Below, piece after piece: positions 17,942 through 27,616 of a stretch of DNA of 64,000 nucleotides (position 1 is its first letter; every line of letters starts with the position of its first letter). Source of the stretch: Micromonospora sp. DSM 45708 (GTDB lineage: Bacteria; Actinomycetota; Actinomycetes; Mycobacteriales; Micromonosporaceae); assembly GCF_039566955.1 (NCBI RefSeq), contig NZ_CP154796.1, forward strand, positions 620,001 to 684,000. Reading direction: 5' to 3'. The position numbers and the translations under genes are program-made. Under the pieces are notes generated by a model that had not been told where the DNA came from, did no database searches, and worked only from the letters and a program-made list of their open reading frames with translations.

Positions 17942-18784
17942 ATGAACGGCATGGCAGGCGGTCCGGTGGCGTTCGTGCTCGGCGGCGGGGGAGTGCTGGG
18001 GGCGGTCGAGGTCGGCATGCTGCGCGCCCTGTTCCGCGCCCGCATCCGGCCCGACCTGGTGCTCGGCACCTCGATCGGCGCGGTCAACGGCGCCCTGGTC
18101 GCCGCCGACCCGACCGAGGCGGTCACCGACCGGCTGGTCCGGCTCTGGGCCTCCCCGGAGGCGAGCGAGGTGTACGGCGACTCGGTCGCCCGGCAGCTAC
18201 GTCGCTTCGCCGCGCGGACCCACCTGCACTCGCCCCGCCCGCTGCGCCGCCTGCTGGAGAGCGAACTGGGCGAGTCGACCACGTTCGCCGACCTGGCCGT
18301 GCCGTTCCGGTGCTGCGCGGCGAACATCGAGCGCGCCGCCGAGTACTGGTTCTCCGACGGGCCGGTGGTGCCGGCGGTGCTCGCGTCCGCCTCGGTGCCC
18401 GGGCTGCTGCCACCCGCCCAGATCGCCGGCCAGCACTACATCGACGGCGGGGTGGTCAACTCGATCCCGGTCGGGGAGGCGGTGGCGGCCGGCGCGACGC
18501 AGATCTTCGTGCTCCAGGTGGGCCGGATCGAGCGCGAGCTGAGCCCGCCGCGTCGGCCGTGGGAGGTCGCCCAGGTCGCGTTCGAGGTGGCCCGCCGGCA
18601 CCGGTTCGCCCGGGAGATGGCGGCGTTGCCCGACGGCGTCGAGGTGCACGTGCTGCCGACCGGTGGGCTGGAGCCACGCGACGACAGCCCGTGGGCGTAC
18701 CGGGACATGGCGGCCGTGGGGCGGCGGATCAGCCGGGCGTACACCGCCTCCCGCCGCTACCTGGACACCGCGCTGGAGCGTTGA
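17942..18784 (+). CDS. Patatin-like phospholipase
   Basis: The 280-residue protein has the full patatin signature: oxyanion loop GGGGVLGAVEVGML near residues 13-26, nucleophile elbow GTSIG (Ser near 45), and the DGG motif (YIDGGVVNS, Asp near 168) that completes the Ser-Asp dyad. Such enzymes are lipid acyl hydrolases related to the RssA family. The ATG at 17942 and a second ATG nine bases later are both possible. Its stop overlaps the start of a PlsC-type gene (TGATG), so hydrolysis and re-acylation genes are made together. Confidence 0.9.
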   Translation: MNGMAGGPVAFVLGGGGVLGAVEVGMLRALFRARIRPDLVLGTSIGAVNGALVAADPTEAVTDRLVRLWASPEASEVYGDSVARQLRRFAARTHLHSPRPLRRLLESELGESTTFADLAVPFRCCAANIERAAEYWFSDGPVVPAVLASASVPGLLPPAQIAGQHYIDGGVVNSIPVGEAVAAGATQIFVLQVGRIERELSPPRRPWEVAQVAFEVARRHRFAREMAALPDGVEVHVLPTGGLEPRDDSPWAYRDMAAVGRRISRAYTASRRYLDTALER

Positions 18785-19806
18785 TGCCGCTGCCACCCCG
18801 CTGGCTGCGCCGGCTGCTGCTCGCGCCCGGCGTCGTGCTGCTCGCCGTCGCCGTGGTCACCACGCTGCCGGGCTGGGCGCTGCTCGCGCTGGCCGCGTCG
18901 CCGCTGGTGCCGGGGCGGCTGCGCCCGCTGCGGCTGCTCTGGATCGGCACCGTCTACCTGGTCTGGGACGCCGCCGCGCTGCTGACGCTCTTCGTGCTCT
19001 GGCTGGCCTCCGGGTTCGGCCGGTACAAGCGGTCGCCTTCGTTCCAGCGGGCCCACTACGTGGTCGCCGGCCGCTTCCTGCGGGTGTTGTTCTGGCAGGC
19101 CCGGTGGACGCTGCGACTGAGCATCGACGTGGTCGGCACCGACCCGGACACCGCGCTGCCCGGCCGCCCCGAGCTGGTGCTCTGCCGGCACGCCGGGCCG
19201 GGTGACTCGTTCATCCTGATCCACGCGTTGGTGAACTGGTTCCACCGGGAGCCCCGCATCGTGCTCAAGGAGAGCCTCCAGTGGGACCCGGCGATCGACG
19301 TGCTGCTCAACCGGCTGCCCAACCGGTTCATCGCGCCCGGCGCGGACGGTCGGGAGTCGGCGGTGCGGCAGATCAGCCACCTGGCGACCGGCCTCGACGA
19401 CGACGACGCCTTCGTGATCTTCCCCGAGGGCGGCAACTTCACCCCGTCGCGGCGGCTGCGGGCGATCGCCCGGCTGCGGTCGCTCGGGCTGGAGCGGATG
19501 GCGATGCGGGCCGAGCGGATGCAGCACGTGCTCGCCCCGCAGCCCGGTGGGCTGCTGGCCGCGTTGGACGCCGCGCCGGACGCCGGGGTGGTCTTCGTGG
19601 CGCACACCGGCCTGGACCAACTGCTCACGGTCGCGGACGTGTGGCGTGAGCTGCCGATGGACAAGCGGATCGTGATGCGGTTCTGGTCCGTGCCGCCGGC
19701 GGAGATCCCCGCCGGCGAGCAGGAGCGCATCGACTGGCTATTCGACTGGTGGGCCCGGATCGACAGGTGGATCGCCGCCAACCGGGACGGCGCGGCCGAC
19801 GCCTGA
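18784..19806 (+). CDS. PlsC-type acyltransferase, membrane-bound
   Basis: The 340-residue protein has two to three membrane segments (about residues 10-34 and 50-78), then an acyltransferase domain with the HX4D motif CRHAGPGD (near 136) and FPEGGNF (near 213). It belongs to the glycerolipid acyltransferase superfamily; the divergent HAGPGD block and C-terminal length set it apart from the shorter PlsC/OlsA at 8508. The start overlaps the patatin stop by one base (TGATG). The coupled hydrolase suggests acyl remodelling of a membrane lipid, inferred from context. Confidence 0.85.
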   Translation: MPLPPRWLRRLLLAPGVVLLAVAVVTTLPGWALLALAASPLVPGRLRPLRLLWIGTVYLVWDAAALLTLFVLWLASGFGRYKRSPSFQRAHYVVAGRFLRVLFWQARWTLRLSIDVVGTDPDTALPGRPELVLCRHAGPGDSFILIHALVNWFHREPRIVLKESLQWDPAIDVLLNRLPNRFIAPGADGRESAVRQISHLATGLDDDDAFVIFPEGGNFTPSRRLRAIARLRSLGLERMAMRAERMQHVLAPQPGGLLAALDAAPDAGVVFVAHTGLDQLLTVADVWRELPMDKRIVMRFWSVPPAEIPAGEQERIDWLFDWWARIDRWIAANRDGAADA

Positions 19807-19862
19807 GCGGCTTTCGCGCCCGGTTGCGGCGGCGCGGCCCGGACGCCGCGTAGGGTGCGCTG

Positions 19863-20183
19863 GTGGATCAGATCTGCGTGGTGACGACGGTGGTGGACGC
19901 CCGCCGGGTGGCGGACGTGTTGGCGGCTGCGGCTGTCGCCGGCCGCCTGGCGGCCTGTGCCCAGGTCGGCGGCCCGGTGGACAGCACCTACTGGTGGCAG
20001 TCGGCGATCCAGACCACCGCCGAGTGGTCGGTGCGTTTCAAGACCACGCCGGACCGGGTGGACGCGCTTGTCGACCAGATCCGGGCCAGCCACCCGTACG
20101 AGGTGCCGGAGATCCTGGTCGCCCGGGAGGACAGCGGCAACCCCGACTACACCGCCTGGGTACACGAACACACCCGTCCCTAG
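19863..20183 (+). CDS. cutA: CutA divalent-cation tolerance protein
   Basis: The 106-residue protein spans the whole CutA1 family length, with the typical ICVVTTVVDARRVADVLA start, RLAACAQV block, YWWQ and the C-terminal HPYEVPEILV. CutA forms very stable trimers; a role in copper tolerance was proposed from E. coli genetics but the exact function is unsettled. The start is the GTG at 19863. It follows the acyltransferase gene after 56 bases. Confidence 0.93.
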   Translation: MDQICVVTTVVDARRVADVLAAAAVAGRLAACAQVGGPVDSTYWWQSAIQTTAEWSVRFKTTPDRVDALVDQIRASHPYEVPEILVAREDSGNPDYTAWVHEHTRP

Positions 20184-20230
20184 GTACCCCTACTCTGTCC
20201 GCCCGCCCCGCCACCGGCGAGGCTGGCCGG

Positions 20231-23200
20231 GTGGAGAACACCGGCTACCCCTGCCCCGGGTGCGGCGCACCGGCCGACCTCGTCGCCGGCTGCCGCGCCT
20301 GCGGTCGCCCGCCCTACCCGCCCGCCGCCGAGGTGGTCCGGTTGGACCGGGAGATCGCCGCGCTGACCCCGCGGGTGGACGCCGCCCGGCTCGCGTACCA
20401 GGAGCTGGCCGGCCGGCTGTCCACGGTCCGGCAGCGACGGGCGGCGCTGGCGGCCCGGATCCGTCTGGAGATCCCCGCGCCGCGCCCGGCCGTCGCCGCG
20501 GTGCCGCCGCAGCCGGTGCGGCCGGCGCCGCCCGTGGCCGCGCCGGTCCGCGCCGGCGGGGCGGAGACGTCCGGCCGGGCCGTGCAGGGCCTGCTCTTCG
20601 TGCTCGGTGGACTGCTGCTCGGCACCGCCGCGATCGTCTTCACCGCGGTCGCCTGGGCCGCGTTCGGGGTGGCCGGCCGGGCGCTGATCCTGCTCGCCGT
20701 CACCGTGCTGGCGCTCGCCGCGCCGCTGCTGGCCCGGGCGCGCGGGCTGCGCGGCACCGCCGAGACGATCGCCGCGGTGGGGCTGCTGCTGGTGCTTCTG
20801 GACGGGTACGCCGCCTGGTCGGTGGACCTGTTCGGGGTCGCCGGCTGGCCGGGCAGCCGGTACGCCGCGCTGGTCGCGGCCGTGAGCGCCGCCGTGGCGG
20901 CCGGCTACGGGCGACTCAGCCGCCTGACCGCCCCCTGGTTCGCGGCGTGGCTGGCGGCCCAGCCGGTGCTGCCGCTGGCGGTGGCGGCGGCCCGGCCGGC
21001 GGCGGCCGGGTGGGCGCTGGCCCTGACCGTGTTGGCGCTCGGTGACCTGGCGGTGGTGGTCGCCCTGCGACGCCGGACCGCGGCCGGCCCGGTGCTGGCC
21101 GGCGGCGCGGTCCGGGCCGGGCAGGTGCTCGGCCTGCTCGGGCACGGCGTGGCGCTGACCCTGGCCGCCGGCTGCGCGCTGGTGCCGCTGGCGGTCGGTC
21201 GCGCGGCCGGTACCCCGCTGCTGGCCGGCGGTCCGCTGCTGGCGGTGGCGCTCGCCTCGGTCGTGGGCGCGGGCGCGGCCGGCGGCCGGGTGTGGCGCGC
21301 GGTGACCGCCGGGCTGCTGGTGCCGGTGCTCGCCGCCGCGCTGGTGCGCCCGGTCGCCGCCGAGCGTCCCGGGCTGCTGCTGCTCGCGGCCGGGCTCGCG
21401 GTGGCGGTGCTGGCCGGTGCGGTCCGGGCGCTGCCGGCGCGGCTGCGGACCGGGCCACGGGTCGGTGCGCTCGCGGTGGCCGCCGGGCTGGGGCAGGTCA
21501 CCGTCGTGCTGACCGGCGTGGTCGCCGCGGCGACCGCGGTCGCCGCGTTCCGGGCCGGGCCGGGCGGGTCCGTGCCGTCCTGGGGTTGGCAGCTACCGCC
21601 CGCGCTGCTGCTCGTCGCCGGCGCGGTGGCGCTGCTGACGCCCCGGGCCGCCCGGCCGGTGGTCGGGGTGGTGGCCGCCGGGCTGGCCGTCCTCGCCGCG
21701 CCGGCCGTGGCCGGCACGCCGTGGCCGGCGGTGCTGGTCGCCGACCTCGCGGTGGCCGCCGCGCTGCTGCTGGGCGCCGTGGTCCGGCCGCGCCGGGGCC
21801 GGGTCGTCGTCCCGGTCGCCGCGTCGACCGGCGCGGTGCTGGCCGGGCACGCGCTGCTGGTCGGCTGCGCCGCACCGGCCGGCGCCGTCGCGGTGCTCGC
21901 GGTGACGGCCGTGCTCGGCGTGACGGTGGCCGCGCTCGGCCGGCGCGGCGCGGGCACCCAGCCGGTCGTCGCCGGGCTGGCGCTGGCCGTGGCGCTGCTC
22001 GCCGTACCGGCGGCGGTGGCCGTCGCGCTGCTCGGCCTGGGCGCGCCGACCTGGTGGCAGGTGCGGGGCGGGACGGCCGCCGTCGTGGTGCCGGTGGTCG
22101 CCGTCCTCACGGTCCGCCGTCGGTGGCCCGACCTGACCGGGTACGCCTCGACGGGGCTCGCGGTGGCGCTCGCCGTGGTCGGCCTCGGGCCGCTGGTCGT
22201 GCCGGGCCGGGAACCGGTGGCGCTCTACGCCGCGGCGGGAGTGCTGCTGGCGCTGGCCGGCGGCGGTGGGACCCGGCCGGCGTACGCCCTGCGGGCGGTC
22301 GGCGCGGCGCTGGCCGGGCTGGCCCTGCTGGCCGCCGCGCCGGGCGCGCTGGCGGTGCTGGGGGACCTGCCGGTCCGGCCCTGGTCCGGGGTGCCCGCCG
22401 GCACGGTGGCCCCGGCGCAGGCGGCCCGGGCCGGGCTGACGCTGCTGCTCCTGGGTGCCGCCGCGGCGGCGTACGCCCGGATCGGGACGCCGGTCGGCCG
22501 GCGCGTGCTGGCGGCGCTGCCGTTCGGCGCGGTGGCCCTGCCGGTGCTGCTCGCGGCGGCCGGCGCGCCCTGGCCGGTGGTGCCGGCGGTGGCGTTCGGC
22601 ATCGGGCTCGCCGCGCTGCTGACCGCCGCCACGGCGGGCCGGGGCCTGGCCGCCCCGGTGGGCGACGCTCCGATGTCGGCGGCGGGTGCAAGCGGCGTCG
22701 CCGCGGCGGGTGCGCGTCCGGCGTCGACGGCCGGCCCGGCGGGTGCCCGACCGGCGTCGGACGTGGGCGGGTGGCCGGCGGTGCTGGTGCTGCTGGGGGC
22801 GGTGCTCGGTGGGTTCGGCTTCGGCGGCCTGGTCGCCACCCGGGCGGGGACGCTGGTCGGGCTGGGGGCGCTGGTGGTGGCCGGGGTCGTGGCGGGCGTG
22901 GCCGGGCGGCCGGGCGTGGTCCGGTCCGCCGGTTGGCTGGGCGCGGTGGCCGCGGCCACCGGCTTCGCGGTCACCGCGCCGCTGGCCGGCGGGCTGCCGC
23001 TGCGTACCGCCGGGTTCACGGTGCTGGCCGTCGCGGCGGTGACGCTGCACGCGGCCCCGGCCCTGCGGACCACCCTCCGGCGGGCGGGGGCGGCGCTGGA
23101 GGGGGCGGCGCAGGCGGTGGCGCTGCTCGCGCTGCTGCTCACCGCTGGCGCGTTGCGCCACGCGGCGGCGGTCTGCGTGCTGTGGGGCGTGGTCGTGGCG

Positions 23201-23743
23201 GTCCGGGTGCTGCGCCGGGGTGAGACGCCGGCCCGGCGCACCGGTCTCGCGGCGGTCGCGGGCGGCAGCGAACTGCTCGGTGGTTGGCTGCTGCTGGCGG
23301 CCGGCGGGGTGGCGGTGCTGGAGGCGTACACGGTGCCGGCGGCGGTGCTCGCCCTCGGCGCGGGCCTGCTCGCGCTGCGGCGCCGACCCGGGCTGACGAG
23401 CTGGCTGGCGCTCGGCCCGGGGCTCGGCGCGGCGCTGCTGCCCAGCCTGGTTTCGGTGCTGGTCGCAGCGGACCCGCAGCCGCTGCGCCGGCTGGCGCTG
23501 GGCGTGGTGGCGCTCGGCGCCGTGCTCGGCGGCGCGGCCCGGCGCTGGCAGGCGCCGGTCCTGCTGGGCGCGGCCACGTTGGTGCCGCTGGCGCTGCACG
23601 AGCTGGCCCGGAGCTGGGATCTGCTGCCCCGCTGGATCTTCCTCGCGCTGGGGGGCCTGGCGCTGATCGGCCTGGCCGCCACGTACGAGCGGCGCCGCCG
23701 CGACCTGACCCGCCTCCGCGCCGCCGTGACCCGCCTGACCTGA
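20231..23743 (+). CDS. Giant multi-pass membrane protein, SCO7613 C-terminal family
   Basis: The 1170-residue protein begins with a zinc-ribbon-like CPGCG...CRACG pair (residues 7-27), followed by a short coiled coil (about 40-75) and then some 30 or more hydrophobic Ala/Val/Leu-rich segments to the end. This layout matches the actinobacterial SCO7613 C-terminal domain family, conserved but without known function. The start GTG at 20231 (VENTGYPCPGCG) puts the cysteine pair at the N-terminus; the open frame extends about 80 codons upstream but overlaps cutA. The membrane part has extreme Ala/Gly/Val bias. Confidence 0.82.
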   Translation: MENTGYPCPGCGAPADLVAGCRACGRPPYPPAAEVVRLDREIAALTPRVDAARLAYQELAGRLSTVRQRRAALAARIRLEIPAPRPAVAAVPPQPVRPAPPVAAPVRAGGAETSGRAVQGLLFVLGGLLLGTAAIVFTAVAWAAFGVAGRALILLAVTVLALAAPLLARARGLRGTAETIAAVGLLLVLLDGYAAWSVDLFGVAGWPGSRYAALVAAVSAAVAAGYGRLSRLTAPWFAAWLAAQPVLPLAVAAARPAAAGWALALTVLALGDLAVVVALRRRTAAGPVLAGGAVRAGQVLGLLGHGVALTLAAGCALVPLAVGRAAGTPLLAGGPLLAVALASVVGAGAAGGRVWRAVTAGLLVPVLAAALVRPVAAERPGLLLLAAGLAVAVLAGAVRALPARLRTGPRVGALAVAAGLGQVTVVLTGVVAAATAVAAFRAGPGGSVPSWGWQLPPALLLVAGAVALLTPRAARPVVGVVAAGLAVLAAPAVAGTPWPAVLVADLAVAAALLLGAVVRPRRGRVVVPVAASTGAVLAGHALLVGCAAPAGAVAVLAVTAVLGVTVAALGRRGAGTQPVVAGLALAVALLAVPAAVAVALLGLGAPTWWQVRGGTAAVVVPVVAVLTVRRRWPDLTGYASTGLAVALAVVGLGPLVVPGREPVALYAAAGVLLALAGGGGTRPAYALRAVGAALAGLALLAAAPGALAVLGDLPVRPWSGVPAGTVAPAQAARAGLTLLLLGAAAAAYARIGTPVGRRVLAALPFGAVALPVLLAAAGAPWPVVPAVAFGIGLAALLTAATAGRGLAAPVGDAPMSAAGASGVAAAGARPASTAGPAGARPASDVGGWPAVLVLLGAVLGGFGFGGLVATRAGTLVGLGALVVAGVVAGVAGRPGVVRSAGWLGAVAAATGFAVTAPLAGGLPLRTAGFTVLAVAAVTLHAAPALRTTLRRAGAALEGAAQAVALLALLLTAGALRHAAAVCVLWGVVVAVRVLRRGETPARRTGLAAVAGGSELLGGWLLLAAGGVAVLEAYTVPAAVLALGAGLLALRRRPGLTSWLALGPGLGAALLPSLVSVLVAADPQPLRRLALGVVALGAVLGGAARRWQAPVLLGAATLVPLALHELARSWDLLPRWIFLALGGLALIGLAATYERRRRDLTRLRAAVTRLT

Positions 23744-23889
23744 GCGACAAGTCGTCCGCCGGCCAGGGGTGGGGGCAACCCTACCGGTGGTTCGGGGGAT
23801 GGCGGGATTACCCAGGGCCACGAATTTCGGCAGGATGGTGACCGAGGGTCACGGTTGGCCGTGGCCCACGGCAAGCGGGGGGAGCGCGC

Positions 23890-24942
23890 ATGACGACTTC
23901 GACGGTGGCGGCACCGGAGGGCAGGCGGGGCAGCGACTACGCACGCCTGTCCCGCCGGGTCGCCGAGGCCGGGCTGTTCGACCGGCGGCCGGGCCGGTAC
24001 GCGGTCCGCATCGCGCTCACCCTGGGCGTGTTCCTGGCCGGCTGGGTGCTGGTGGCGACCGTCGGCGACTCCTGGTGGCAACTGCCGCTGGCGGCCGGCA
24101 TGGCGGTGGCCACCACCCAGGTGGCGTTCCTCGGGCACGACGCCGGGCACCGGCAGATGTTCCGCCGGCGCGGGCCCAGCGAGGTTGCCGGTCTGGTCGC
24201 CGGCAACCTCGCCGTGGGGCTCAGCTACGGCTGGTGGGTGGACAAGCACAACCGGCACCACGCCAACCCGAACCACGCCGACGAGGACCCGGACGTCGGC
24301 GCGGGCGCGTTGGTCTGGACGTACGAGCAGGCGATGGCGACCCGGGGCCTGGGCCGGTGGCTGGCCCGTCACCAGGCGTGGCTGTTCTTCCCGCTGCTGC
24401 TGCTGGAGGGGCTGGCGCTGCACGTGGCGAGCATCCGGGCGCTGGCCGACCGGCAGCCGGACGGCCGGTGGCGCGTCCCGGTGCGGCACCGGGCGGTGGA
24501 GGCGACGCTGCTCGCGGCGCACACCGCCGGTTACGTCGGCCTGCTGCTCGCGGTGATGTCACCGGGTAAGGCGCTGCTCTTCGCCGCCGTGCACCAGGGA
24601 CTCTGGGGCCTCTACATGGGGTGCGCGTTCGCCCCGAACCACAAGGGCATGCCGATGCCCACCGCCGACGACGACCTCGACTACCTGCGCAAGCAGGTGC
24701 TCACCGCCCGCAACGTGCGCGGCGGCCGGCTCGTCGACCTGGCGCTGGGCGGTCTCAACCACCAGATCGAGCACCACCTGTTCCCGAACCTGCCGCGCGC
24801 CAACCTGCGCCGGGCCCGACCGCTGGTCCGGGCCTACTGCGCCGAGCAGGGCATCCCGTACGCGGAGACCGGGCTGGTCGAGTCGTACCGGCAGGGGTTG
24901 GCGCACCTGCACGACGTGGGGCGACCGCTGCGCGCGGGCTGA
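23890..24942 (+). CDS. Membrane fatty acid desaturase
   Basis: The 350-residue di-iron desaturase has all three histidine boxes: HDAGH (near 82), HNRHH (near 120) and HQIEHH (near 291), with four membrane segments placed between them as expected. The HQIEHH third box is that of front-end/acyl-CoA desaturases such as DesA3-like proteins; the site of desaturation cannot be told. It would adjust membrane fluidity, in line with the lipid genes nearby. ATG at 23890 is preceded by GGGGGGAGCG. Confidence 0.92.
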   Translation: MTTSTVAAPEGRRGSDYARLSRRVAEAGLFDRRPGRYAVRIALTLGVFLAGWVLVATVGDSWWQLPLAAGMAVATTQVAFLGHDAGHRQMFRRRGPSEVAGLVAGNLAVGLSYGWWVDKHNRHHANPNHADEDPDVGAGALVWTYEQAMATRGLGRWLARHQAWLFFPLLLLEGLALHVASIRALADRQPDGRWRVPVRHRAVEATLLAAHTAGYVGLLLAVMSPGKALLFAAVHQGLWGLYMGCAFAPNHKGMPMPTADDDLDYLRKQVLTARNVRGGRLVDLALGGLNHQIEHHLFPNLPRANLRRARPLVRAYCAEQGIPYAETGLVESYRQGLAHLHDVGRPLRAG

Positions 24943-25039
24943 GCCGGGCGGGCCGGGCGGGGGCGTCGAGGGGGGTCCCCGCCCGGGGCGGCCGGCGACG
25001 CGCCCCCCAGAGGCCACCGCCCGCCGGTGGCGTGCGCCG

Positions 25040-25059
25040 CTTCCGGCGTGCGCCGGAAG
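25040..25059 (+). terminator. Hairpin after the desaturase gene
   Basis: A nine-base inverted repeat (25040-25048 with 25051-25059) lies about 100 bases past the desaturase stop in the 243-base gap before the FHA gene. Its central two bases force some opening of the stem. The rest of the gap shows nothing else recognisable. Confidence 0.4.
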
Positions 25060-25185
25060 GCCGTCGTCGGACGCGGCCGGTAGGGTCGTCGCAGTGGTGG
25101 GACGGGGGCGTCACCGGGGTGACGCGCGGCGCGGCGGGCGACCGGCCGCGACCGGGTCAAGCGACGACATGGTGCGGAGCGCGGC

Positions 25186-26337
25186 ATGAGATTCGAGATC
25201 AGCAAGGTGCTGGACGCCATCGAGGGGCGGGTCTGCACCGACCCGTCGCTGGCGCGGGCCGTGGTCGACCTGGCCGAGGTGATCCGCTGGCAGAACCTGG
25301 ACGGCGGCCGACCGGCCAGTCTGCTGCGGCTCGGGATGGTGATCGACGCGTTGTCCCGGCAGATCGGCGAGGACAGCGTCCAGGTCTACGCGATCGTGCA
25401 CCGGGCGCTGCTGTCCGACGCCGACCTGACCTCCAACGAGCGGATGGTGGTCCGCCGCTGGGCCGACGACGGCCTGGTGGAGGTGCTCGACCAGCCCGGC
25501 GACCGGATGCTGGAGGTGGCCGACCTGCTCGGCCTGCCGGTGCTCACCCGGGCCCGGCTCGACGGGCTCGTCGGTCGGTACCCCTGGGTCGGCCAGGCCG
25601 GCCGGGTGCTCGCGCCGGTGCCCGGCGCCGGCGGGCCGGTCTTCATCGCGCACGTCGGCGGCGGCCAGGACCCGGTCACCGGCACCCGCTCACCGGCCGG
25701 CGTCAAGCTGCTCTCCCGGCAGTGGCGCTGCCCCGAGCCGGGCTGCGCGCTGTTCGGCGGCGGCGGGGGCGGCGGCGCCTTCGCCGACCTGGCCGCGATC
25801 GACCGGACCCCGTCCGAGCAGCCCCCGCCCACGCTGCGCACCGGCGTGCCGACCTGCCCCCGGCACGGCAGCCGCCTCTCCGACGCCGGGCAGCGCCCCC
25901 GCAGCGAGGTGCTGGCGGTGCGGATCGGCGGGCTGGTGCGGAAGCGGTTCGTGCTCACCGAGACCGAGCCGGTGGCGGTCGGGCGGGCCCCGGACGGCCC
26001 CGGCGGCGTGACGCTCGGCCAGTGGCTCAACGACGAGGCCCGCCGCTGGATCAGCCGCAGCCACGTCCGTTTCGACCTGGGGCGCGGCGGCGAGGTGGTG
26101 GTCACCGACACCAGCACCAACGGCTCCGGCATCCGGCCCGGCGGGTCGATGGTCGAGACGGAGCGGATCCCGCTGCCGCCGCAGCAGTCCCGCGCGCTGG
26201 GCGAGGGCGACCTGATCGAGCTCTACCCGGGCGTGCAGATCGGGCGGGCCGCCGAGACGACCAGCGACGCCACCTACACCCCGAACTCGGTGATGGCCGA
26301 GGCGCCGACCATGGCGATGCGGCTGCCGCGCCCCTGA
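25186..26337 (+). CDS. FHA-domain protein with cysteine motifs
   Basis: The 383-residue protein has an all-helical N-terminal part (residues 1-145), then a proline/glycine region with two metal-binding-like pairs (CPEPGC near 182 and CPRHGS near 223), and a C-terminal forkhead-associated domain (about residues 258-350) containing the RSHVRFD and TNGSG motifs that bind phosphothreonine. FHA proteins act as adaptors for Ser/Thr kinases such as the one at 16261. A glycine run interrupts the region between the two cysteine pairs. ATG start at 25186. Domain identity of the N-terminal part is unknown. Confidence 0.82.
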   Translation: MRFEISKVLDAIEGRVCTDPSLARAVVDLAEVIRWQNLDGGRPASLLRLGMVIDALSRQIGEDSVQVYAIVHRALLSDADLTSNERMVVRRWADDGLVEVLDQPGDRMLEVADLLGLPVLTRARLDGLVGRYPWVGQAGRVLAPVPGAGGPVFIAHVGGGQDPVTGTRSPAGVKLLSRQWRCPEPGCALFGGGGGGGAFADLAAIDRTPSEQPPPTLRTGVPTCPRHGSRLSDAGQRPRSEVLAVRIGGLVRKRFVLTETEPVAVGRAPDGPGGVTLGQWLNDEARRWISRSHVRFDLGRGGEVVVTDTSTNGSGIRPGGSMVETERIPLPPQQSRALGEGDLIELYPGVQIGRAAETTSDATYTPNSVMAEAPTMAMRLPRP

Positions 26338-26349
26338 CCGACGGGCGCG

Positions 26350-26384
26350 AAGGGCACCGGGACCGTCGTGGTCCCGGCGCCCTT
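26350..26384. terminator. Bidirectional terminator between FHA gene and rocD
   Basis: Arms 26350-26364 and 26370-26384 form a 15-bp stem with one mismatch and a five-base loop, followed by a TTTT run on the plus strand. It sits midway between two convergent genes and so can serve both. Confidence 0.8.
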
Positions 26385-26398
26385 TTCCGCGTACGGCG

Positions 26399-27616
26399 TC
26401 AGCCGGCCAGCACGGCGGCGAGCTGCGCCACCGCGTGGTCGATCTCGTCGGCGGTGATCACCAGCGGCGGGGCGAGCCGGATGGTCGAGCCGTGGGTGTC
26501 CTTGGCCAGCACCCCGCGCTCCATCAGCCGCTCGCACGCCTGCCGGCCGCTCATCAGCGCCGGGTCGATGTCGACGCCGGCCCAGAGGCCGCGCACCCGG
26601 ACGGCGACGAGACCCTTGCCGAGCAGCGCCTCCAGGCCGGCCTTCAGCCGTTCGCCCAGCTCGGCCGAACGGCGCTGGAACTCGCCGGTGGCGAGCAGCC
26701 GGACCACCTCGGTGGCGACCGCGCAGGCCAGCGGGTTGCCGCCGAACGTCGAGCCGTGCTGGCCCGGCTGGAGCACCCCCAGCACGTCGGCGTTCGCGGC
26801 CACCGCCGACACCGGCACGATGCCGCCGCCCAGCGCCTTGCCGAGCAGGTACATGTCCGGGACGACGCCCTCCAGGTCGCAGGCGAACGTCGCGCCGGTG
26901 CGCCCCAGACCGGACTGGATCTCGTCGGCGATGAACAGCACGTTGCGCTCGGTGCAGACCTCGCGCACGCCGGGTAGGTAGCCCTCCGGCGGCACCACGA
27001 CGCCCTGCTCGCCCTGGATCGGCTCCAGCAGCACGGCCACCGTGTTCTCGTCGATCGCCTCGGTCAGCGCGGCCAGGTCGCCGTAGGGGACCACCGTGAA
27101 GCCCGGCGTGTACGGCCCGAAGTCGGCCCGAGCGTCGGAGTCGGTGGAGAAGCTGACGATGGTGGTGGTGCGGCCGTGGAAGTTCCCCTCCGCCACCACG
27201 ATGTTGGCCTGGCCCGGCGCGACGCCCTTGACCTGGTAGCCCCACTTGCGGGCGACCTTGATGCCGGTCTCCACCGCCTCGGCGCCGGTGTTCATCGGCA
27301 GCACCAGTTCCTTGCCGCAGAGCGCGGCGAGTTCCCGGCAGAAGTCGGCGAACTGGTCGTGGATGAACGCGCGGCTGGTCAGCGTGAGCCGGTCGAGCTG
27401 GGCGTGCGCCGCCTCGATCAGCTTCGGGTGCCGGTGGCCGAAGTTCAGCGCCGAGTAGCCGGCCAGGCAGTCCAGGTAGCGGCGGCCGTCCACGTCGGTC
27501 AGCCAGGCGCCCTCGGCCGACGAGATCACCACGGGCAGCGGGTGGTAGTTGTGCGCCGTGTGGCGCTCCGCGTCCCGGACCGCGGAGGGCGTCCGCAGCA
27601 TGTCGTCGATGATCAC
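26399..27616 (-). CDS. rocD: Ornithine aminotransferase
   Basis: The 405-residue PLP enzyme of class III aminotransferases converts ornithine and 2-oxoglutarate to glutamate semialdehyde and glutamate. Visible features are NYHPLPVV, the substrate-region RYLDCLAGYSALNFGH, VLLEPIQGEQGV, IADEIQSGLGRTG and the PLP lysine in YLLGKALGGG near residue 256. The start is the GTG at 27616, which overlaps the stop of the upstream DDAH-like gene by four bases (GTGA); the longer frame upstream is not favoured. Coupling to a guanidino hydrolase fits a route arginine-like substrate to ornithine-type product to glutamate. Confidence 0.93.
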   Translation of the reverse strand: MIIDDMLRTPSAVRDAERHTAHNYHPLPVVISSAEGAWLTDVDGRRYLDCLAGYSALNFGHRHPKLIEAAHAQLDRLTLTSRAFIHDQFADFCRELAALCGKELVLPMNTGAEAVETGIKVARKWGYQVKGVAPGQANIVVAEGNFHGRTTTIVSFSTDSDARADFGPYTPGFTVVPYGDLAALTEAIDENTVAVLLEPIQGEQGVVVPPEGYLPGVREVCTERNVLFIADEIQSGLGRTGATFACDLEGVVPDMYLLGKALGGGIVPVSAVAANADVLGVLQPGQHGSTFGGNPLACAVATEVVRLLATGEFQRRSAELGERLKAGLEALLGKGLVAVRVRGLWAGVDIDPALMSGRQACERLMERGVLAKDTHGSTIRLAPPLVITADEIDHAVAQLAAVLAG

